From contig CM060953.1 of the NCBI GenBank assembly GCA_030765055.1, forward strand, positions 180,917,239-180,981,238: a stretch of DNA of 64,000 nucleotides. The letters run 5' to 3'. Below the pieces are notes generated by a model. The model did not search any database and had not been told where the DNA came from. It saw nothing but the letters and a program-made list of their open reading frames with translations. Both the position numbers and the translations under genes were made by a program. Origin of the DNA: Mantis religiosa. Lineage: Eukaryota > Arthropoda > Insecta > Mantodea > Mantidae. Positions 58,270 through 64,000 of the stretch are shown here, piece after piece (the stretch's first letter is position 1; each line of letters starts with the position of its first letter).

Positions 58270-58477
58270 AGAAATATATGAGTCAAATGGAGAATTTGAT
58301 GTCAGGATGGCACGTTGGCCATGGTAGCTCAAAGGTTAAGAGCGACTGGACGGAAACCAGGAGATCCGTGGTTCAAATCCCGGCCATGGCATTGAATTTT
58401 TCATGTTGACTATATCCATTAAAAATCTTAGCCTATATACGGCTAGTCTGGAGAAATGATTAACTTCCATCAATTAC
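58270..58477 (+). repeat. S2 SINE, full length and well preserved
   Basis: Leader ATATGAGTCAAATGGAGAAT, head GGCCATGGTAGCTCAAAGGT, B-box GTGGTTCAAATCCCGGCCAT, tail TATATACGGCTAGTCTGGAG to CCATCAATTA. Confidence 0.92.
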
Positions 58478-59322
58478 CTAAAATCAATCTGTTGTTTATT
58501 TATTTTAACACCAAATCCTTTACAATTCTCATCACAAAACTTTATACTGTAATCGGAATCAATCTAATACTTCAAATTGAACTGACACTTAAATATTTTC
58601 GAGCAATTTAAAAAGCGTCCGATCTCTTCGGCGTTCCACAAGCAAAGACGAATTTTCTTTCGGTTTTTATACCAAGATTATTTAATCCTTCCTTACTATC
58701 GCTACCCATATATTACTTTTATATGATTGGCTGATTTACTACTACGTCACTTGCATTACGTAACACAATTATTACAAAATTACACATATTTTTACACAAT
58801 TTTGTTTGTTTTCTTTTATAAATGTATAAATTGTTCAAACCTTTTCTAAATATAAATCGAAACAACAGTTCCAAGATTTAAGTACTAAAGGTTTTAGAGT
58901 GGAAACGAACTGTAACTGTTCTTTATAAATAACCGGAATTCCCAAAACGGTAACCTAAAAAGAAGAACGTTTCCCAGCAGCGAAGTACAACTTGTTTTCG
59001 GTGGTTCCGGTGGTCGGACATTGTTAGATGCGACGTCAAGGAGATGTTGCCTCTCTCATTTGTCATTGTTGCCTGCGCGGCATCCTCCAATTATTCCAGC
59101 TCTGGTACACCGAGCATTTTTTTGAAGCGGGGTACGCACATGCACGATTGCATCTTAAAAGTGATGTATCCATTTACCTAACAAAACACTCTCGAGCTAC
59201 TACTGTTTTAGCTTGCCCGGTATCCGGTCGACGACGCCTTTCGTATCGATTTCTCGAAACGAAGCATGTCAACGAGGTTATTAAATTAACACGGCAAGGG
59301 TTGCGTCTTTTTTACTTGCCTG

Positions 59323-59354
<32 letters not shown>

Positions 59355-59699
59355 CAGAGCTTTAGCGGCGAAGAGAGGACGGCACTCTAGGGAAAACTTC
59401 AAGATTACAAAAATGTTAACAAGACGGAGCGCCGATCTAGAGCGTTCTTCGGCACTTTGGTTCCGTATTTGTTTTCGTCTCTAAAGATTCTTTTATGTTG
59501 CACTTTAAGGCATTGTGAATCCCCAATTCTGTAATCTTTTACGAATGTGTGTTAAATCACTACAGATGCTTTATTATTAGTTGATATGTATGTGTACATA
59601 TATTTGTAATTACTCAGAACTGAAATATAAATTATTGACATAATGTGCTAAATAATTACTTTGAACAAGCCAAGATGGTAGTTAAATATGACTATACCT
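58478..59699. other. No gene recognised; A-run at about 59324-59353
   Basis: A frame of 120 codons at 59028-59390 passes through an A-run and matches nothing known. The A-run may be an old retroelement tail; no body was identified. Confidence 0.35.
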
Positions 59700-60348
59700 C
59701 GGCCGTTCTATCTCCGGCTCTGACATTTCTCGAGAGGGGGAAGCAAAGCAAGCTGTTGCCAGTTCTTTAGCGGGAATTTCAAGCAGAGGAACGATGCGTA
59801 TTTTAAATATTTCATGTATTTGCATATTTCACGTACCAGTAGCCATATTATTATAATAGCGATAATAATAGGACTTACGAACACTAAACATCGGAATTCA
59901 CGCACGAAAAATATACCAAAGAAAGTTCACCAGTGCAAGCCGCTATTAGGCCACGTGGCTCAAACAAATTTAACCTGGCAATACGGTGTTGGGTTCGGGA
60001 GCCACGCCTACCAGCGACAATGCTGATTGGCGCTAGCAGACAGTTTTAACTTCCTGACCACGACACCGGATGTAGAGACTCCCAGTACTACCAACAGATG
60101 CAGTTAGTGTGTGTGTGAAAGATGTGAACGAAATATTCGAAGAGTGGTGTTGTAATAAATATCTTGCATTATGATGAAATTGTAAATTGTACTTCAGTGT
60201 CTTAAAGTTAATATAGTCCTATATTTTCATTCTAAAGATAATTTTGAGGATATGTTTTCAATTGCTCATTACTGTATGTTGGTACTATTAGGTTTCCCCT
60301 TCCACCTTTTACAGTCGCAAAACGTCAGAGCCGGAGATACAACGGCCG
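59700..60348. mobile_element. Unidentified 649 bp element with 25 bp terminal inverted repeats
   Basis: CGGCCGTTCTATCTCCGGCT.. at 59700-59724 is matched, inverted, by ..AGCCGGAGATACAACGGCCG at 60324-60348 (24 of 25 bp). No coding frame. The flanks GACTATAC and GACAGTAG share only 5 of 8 bases, so the target duplication is uncertain. It looks like a non-autonomous DNA transposon. Confidence 0.6.
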
Positions 60349-60710
60349 GACAGTAGCGTGTAGAATGCTGCATCTGCAGAACGTGTGCTTTCACATATGT
60401 TTATGATTAGGGCCCGGAAGTTGATGACCTAAAAGGTATCTAAAAATGAGCTATAAAATGCACTTAAAATATAAAAAATGAACATAAAATGTAAAAAAAA
60501 AGTGACCTAACAAAAATTAACAATTTCTTTCATAATAATAAATTAATAACTGACAAAGACAAATAATGAATATATGGTTCGAATAACCACATTTTAAAAT
60601 TAACTTTCTTAGTAAGTAATGCAATTATTGCTACTAAATAATAAATAAATTCAAAATTCATCAGGTTATTTTCAATTTTACAAAATATTAAACAATGTTA
60701 CTTTACCCAT

Positions 60711-61830
60711 TAGCCAAAACATACCTTACTTTAGCGTTGATCATCTTCAAGTAATCAAAAGTAAATGAACGGTGGTTGTCAACTAAAACTGTTTTATAAT
60801 TCGAGAAGCTTCTCTCCACTTCCACAGATGTTATAGGTGCATATTTGAAAAACACATGTCGTTGCCTGTTAAATCCTGTTCTAAAATATCAGTTCTGGAG
60901 TTTTCTTTTGATAGAAATTGGCAATCTCTTGGCAACCACTTCTCTTACTATTTGAAAATCGTCACAGTGTACTTAACCATGTACCCCAGCGTGTTAAAAT
61001 TGGTGCCGGGGGCAAAGCTATATTAGGGGCTTTATCTTTGAAATACATAGTTCGGGTTGGCTCTTTCGAAAATATTTTCTTTACTGTAGAAATTAGTGTA
61101 TGTAGTTCTGGAAATGTTGATGTGACCTGTTCCGCCATGATGAATTCGATGAAAACATGGGTCAAACACGTAAGATGCACCATCGTACTGTAAAATAATT
61201 GTATCGATTTTGTCACCTTTACTATGGAAGGCGCCGCGTCTGTTAGGAAGAGGAGCATGTTGTCATGCTGTATTCCACTAGGCCACAATAAACACATCGA
61301 TTTATCGAACAGTTTGCATATCTGACAGTGCCTTAACAGCTTCCATAGCCTCTGAGGTTAGAAGAAACATTTGCCCGGCACTAGTAGCTTCTAGCGTACC
61401 ATTGGCCACATAACGCCTCTCTGAATCAGTTGTCTCATCAATTGATACATAATTTTTTTTCCTTTCACATATTCACGTATTCGGTTTAACATGTCGTCAT
61501 AACATTTTTGTACGTAACTTTTGCGCAGTTGATTCATTTGGAATTGTATGACCAGTATGACGTTCAAGAAAATCTCCTAATTTGGAATTAATTATCCTAG
61601 CGGAATATTTGCACTAACATACACTTCACATAATTCTTTATAAAAGGAAGATGACTTGTTACTTGACGTCGAAGCCGTTTCTTTTAACAGTAACGGAAAC
61701 GCTTCTCTTATTCTTCTCTTTTTTTTCACATTTTGAAGAGCTCGCAAATGTACGCTGTCCTGTGTTAATTATATGTTTACCTCACTTACAAAGTTATTAT
61801 TTCATATAAAATATATAAATGAACTTTTAA
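60711..61830 (-). pseudogene. hAT-type transposase, frameshifted
   Basis: In minus-strand order: KLFDKSMCLLWPSGIQHDNM and LLFLTDAAPSIVKV (catalytic region), MVHLTCLTHVFIEFI, the APILTRWGTWLSTL motif, and a C-terminal dimerisation segment KYAPITSVEVERSFSNYKTV..FDYLKM. The middle portion (61297-60962) is open for 111 codons; the flanks lie in other frames with stops. TRWGTWL and VERSFS are characteristic of hAT proteins, which cut out the element with an RNase H-like fold. The N-terminal BED zinc finger is not recognisable, and the catalytic domain is incomplete. Confidence 0.8.
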
Positions 61831-61859
61831 TCACAGATTATTTTAAAATGCCCCAAAAA

Positions 61860-61920
61860 GCCCATTGGTCAGGGTCAGTCCCGCCACGGGAATCGAACCG
61901 GACCTCCCGGATGCGGGCTA
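61860..61920 (-). repeat. S4 SINE fragment inside the hAT element
   Basis: CGCCACGGGAATCGAACCGG and CCTCCCGGATGCGGGCTAC are the complement of the S4 head (CCCGCATTCGGGAGG, GATTCCCGTGGC). Confidence 0.7.
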
Positions 61921-62328
61921 CAGATGAAAATGCCCTATAAATTCGTGAAAAAGAAAGAAAATGACCGAAAAATGCATTTAAATATTAAAACAATGACTTT
62001 ATTATAAAAATGTGGAAAAATGCATTTTGATGACGTATAAAAACCATATATATCTAACGTATTTGTTCCAGAATGCACTTAATTTCCAATAAGCATCGTC
62101 TATGACTACTCGGAAAAAAGATGACTGTTCGTCAAAATCCGGGCCCTAGTTATGATTGTTTCATAATTAGGGACGGTCTTAAAATGGCTCACGTTGAACG
62201 ACTTATTCACGAAGAAATTGACAAGGTAACACACAAGACTAGGAGAACTGTGTGAGACATGTACAAAAACTACAAGAAGATGAATTTCGGAAAGAAATAG
62301 CACTTGACTATAAAGGTGGACTTATGTA

Positions 62329-62525
62329 TAGATAGAGTAAACCTGAAAAATTCAATGCCATAGCCGGGATGGAACCACGGATCTTCCGAGTTCCTTCCAG
62401 TCGCTCTTACCCATTGAATCCTGACATATTCTCCAATTGACTCATATTTCCCCGGTAAACCACGAGGAGCTGTCGTATCCGAGATACACCGTTTGTGGCG
62501 AGTTCCTATTGTAAGTGCTTGAATC
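62329..62525 (-). repeat. S2 SINE with leader, diverged
   Basis: GCCATAGCCGGGATGGAACC, then CTCCAATTGACTCATATTTC, CGGTAAACCACGAGGAGCTG and GGCGAGTTCC correspond to the S2 body and leader in reverse. Confidence 0.75.
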
Positions 62526-62560
62526 CCAGGCTTCATCATTTAACTCTTATTATTTGAGCT

Positions 62561-62744
62561 AATTGATGGAAATTAATCATTTCTTCACACTAGCCGTAAA
62601 TAGGCTAAGGTTTTCAATAGAGTCAACCTGAAAAATTCAATGTCATGGCCGGGATTTGAACCATGGATTCCGTCCAGTCGCTCTTAACTATCTATTCAAA
62701 ATCTTAGCCTATTGGCTAGTGTGAAGAAATGATTAATTTCCATC
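62561..62744. repeat. S2 fold-back: minus copy plus inverted tail
   Basis: A minus S2 tail and body (62561-62690) is followed by a plus-strand S2 tail (62691-62744). Arms of about 50 bp (AATTGATGGAAATTAATCAT.. and ..ATGATTAATTTCCATC) face each other across about 83 bp. Confidence 0.75.
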
Positions 62745-64000
62745 TGGCATCAAAATTATTCCCCAAAGTAAAAACAAATAAAAACACCAGGGTACAAGGT
62801 GTTGCATCCTGTCCTTCAACCCCCAGGTACATCTTGTAACCTCATAAAAAACACCATTCTAAAAAGCCGCATTTCACCCTACAATATCCCGAAATCTACC
62901 TTACCTGCGGTAAAACCCTTAACGGGTGGGCACGCAGTAAAAACCTTCTGGCTATATACAGCCAGCCAGCACCACATGACATGGCATGGCAATTAATTTA
63001 AATAGCAGACTTAAGTGTGTGAACAACATAACCCAAAACAGCAGTAAACCGTAAGAGTATTTAATCGCTTACTTTTATTTATTTACTGTTTCCGAACAAG
63101 TGAATCAAACTGTTGAATTCAAAGTGCCACTCTGTCACGTATTTAATAACTTTGTTTTAATTAAAAGTTATAAATCCTAGTGAGAGAAAAGCATTGACTA
63201 GTGTTTTAAGCCATGTTTATGCAACATTTATTCATTTTTTTTTTTTTTTTTTATAAAAATTAGATGTCTTGTACAGTATAACTCTGAAAGTCCGCTCCAT
63301 AAGGGATCCCAAATGTGTAAGAAGAAGAATGCTGGAAATATTTTTTGAGATTGGTGACAATCGAGCGAGATAGTTGAATATAGAAGATACCGAAATTTTA
63401 GGCTGGAACGAATGCTTTACTAAAATATTCCATTTTGATGTTAAAGAGACGTTTAAAAGGCGTTAAACAGTACTTCGGAAAAAGGGAGAAAAGAAGTGTA
63501 ATTTATGTCATAATAGTTGTGCTGAAAATGTACGTAAAAGCCCATTTCCTGCTGCTTTAAGGAGTGTTTGTAGTGTTTCAAGTTTCCGTTATTTGCTAGT
63601 TTGCCAACATCAGAAGTTACTTTAAGAATTCAAGGAAAGTTAAAGTTTAGACGGGAGCGTTTAATTCCTTTAATGTGAAGGTACGTCATTAAGGCGTTAA
63701 GTACAAAGTCTGGTTGCTAATAACTTGAAGTGGCCTCCAGGGATATAGATGAAGAGGCAGTTGTGCACATTAAAACTCGTCTCCTGCTTACAAGTCACTC
63801 AAACATATTTCTCTCAATGTTTTTACAATTTGTGTAAACTTTTCCGATTCCAAGAAAGGGAAACTGGAAGAGTTATAAGAGGATAAAACTGTGCAGCATT
63901 ATACTGGCTCTTTAGAACAGGCAAAGAAATAGCTGCAGTGTTTCGTCGCTCCCAATAACAAGTTTTTTAATTTCTACGCCTATTGTAAGATCGCACCAGT
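62745..64000. other. No gene recognised; T-run at about 63235-63252
   Basis: AT-rich sequence with a T-run. The frame at 62799-62996 matches nothing known. Confidence 0.4.

Larger units (their letters stand above)
60408..62148 (-). mobile_element. hAT DNA transposon, 1741 bp, inactivated
   Basis: The ends read TAGGGCCCGGAAGTTGATG (left) and, complemented, TAGGGCCCGGATTTTGACG (right). TTTATGAT at 60400-60407 and GTTATGAT at 62149-62156 form an 8 bp target duplication with one mismatch, as expected for hAT. The interior encodes a hAT transposase on the minus strand. A piece of S4 SINE lies inside at about 61860-61920. Confidence 0.85.

Noticed and set aside
59028..59390. 120-codon frame as a gene
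   Set aside because: Runs through an A-run giving poly-Lys; no motif and no match that I recognise.

Overview
This 64 kb window looks like intergenic DNA from a large, AT-rich, repeat-laden arthropod genome, most likely an insect. The grounds are dense tRNA-derived SINEs, DD34D mariner relics, CR1/L2-, jockey- and other non-LTR retrotransposon fragments, PIF/Harbinger and hAT remnants, and long microsatellites that often sit in SINE tails. The species cannot be fixed from sequence alone. I see no complete host gene, no true tRNA or rRNA gene and no CRISPR array. Almost every recognisable coding stretch is a decayed transposon protein.

Layout. 0-5 kb: a 5'-truncated CR1/L2-like LINE with a good reverse transcriptase ORF, three S1 SINE copies, and a GC-rich LINE 3' region ending in a hairpin and a (TA)n tail. 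5-12 kb: SINEs, a LINE C-terminus with a duplicated 3' UTR, and a Tc1/mariner-superfamily transposase relic. 11.8-12.3 kb: a deleted PIF/Harbinger copy inserted in an S1 SINE. 12.8-13.7 kb: a deleted mariner. 16-20 kb: nested SINEs and LINEs. 21.5-22.8 kb: a full-length but frameshifted mariner with both terminal repeats. 27-28 kb: a second copy of the first LINE. 30-31.6 kb: diverged tandem repeats followed by a promoter-like block with TGACGTCA palindromes. 33-36 kb: another LINE relic and a ~175 bp tandem satellite containing an inverted SINE insertion. 38-46 kb: SINEs, a SINE with a 280 bp (AAT)n tail, two deleted mariners, a transposase relic split by a SINE, and a jockey-like LINE. 48-50 kb: a second mariner family and a PIF/Harbinger element with matching ends and TTA target duplications. 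52-53 kb: a transposase N-terminal fragment split by a LINE with a 12 bp target duplication. 56.4-57.3 kb: 298 uninterrupted ACC triplets in an S1 tail. 59.7-62.1 kb: an unidentified terminal-inverted-repeat element next to a hAT element with recognisable ends.

SINE families carry my own labels. S1 has the B-box region GAGTTCGAATCTCGG and a tail ending GGAGGACGTAAATTA (about 26 copies or pieces). S2 has GTGGTTCAAATCCCGGCCAT. S3 has a tRNA-Glu-like head, GGCCCGGGTTCGATCCC. S4 has GAGTTCGATTCCCGTGGC. S5 is a longer family with a head reading GGCGTAGCGGGCTACGG. Target-site duplications and nesting give a partial insertion order: S1 copies were targets for a Harbinger element and for a LINE, an S3 entered a transposase relic, and a LINE entered another transposase relic.
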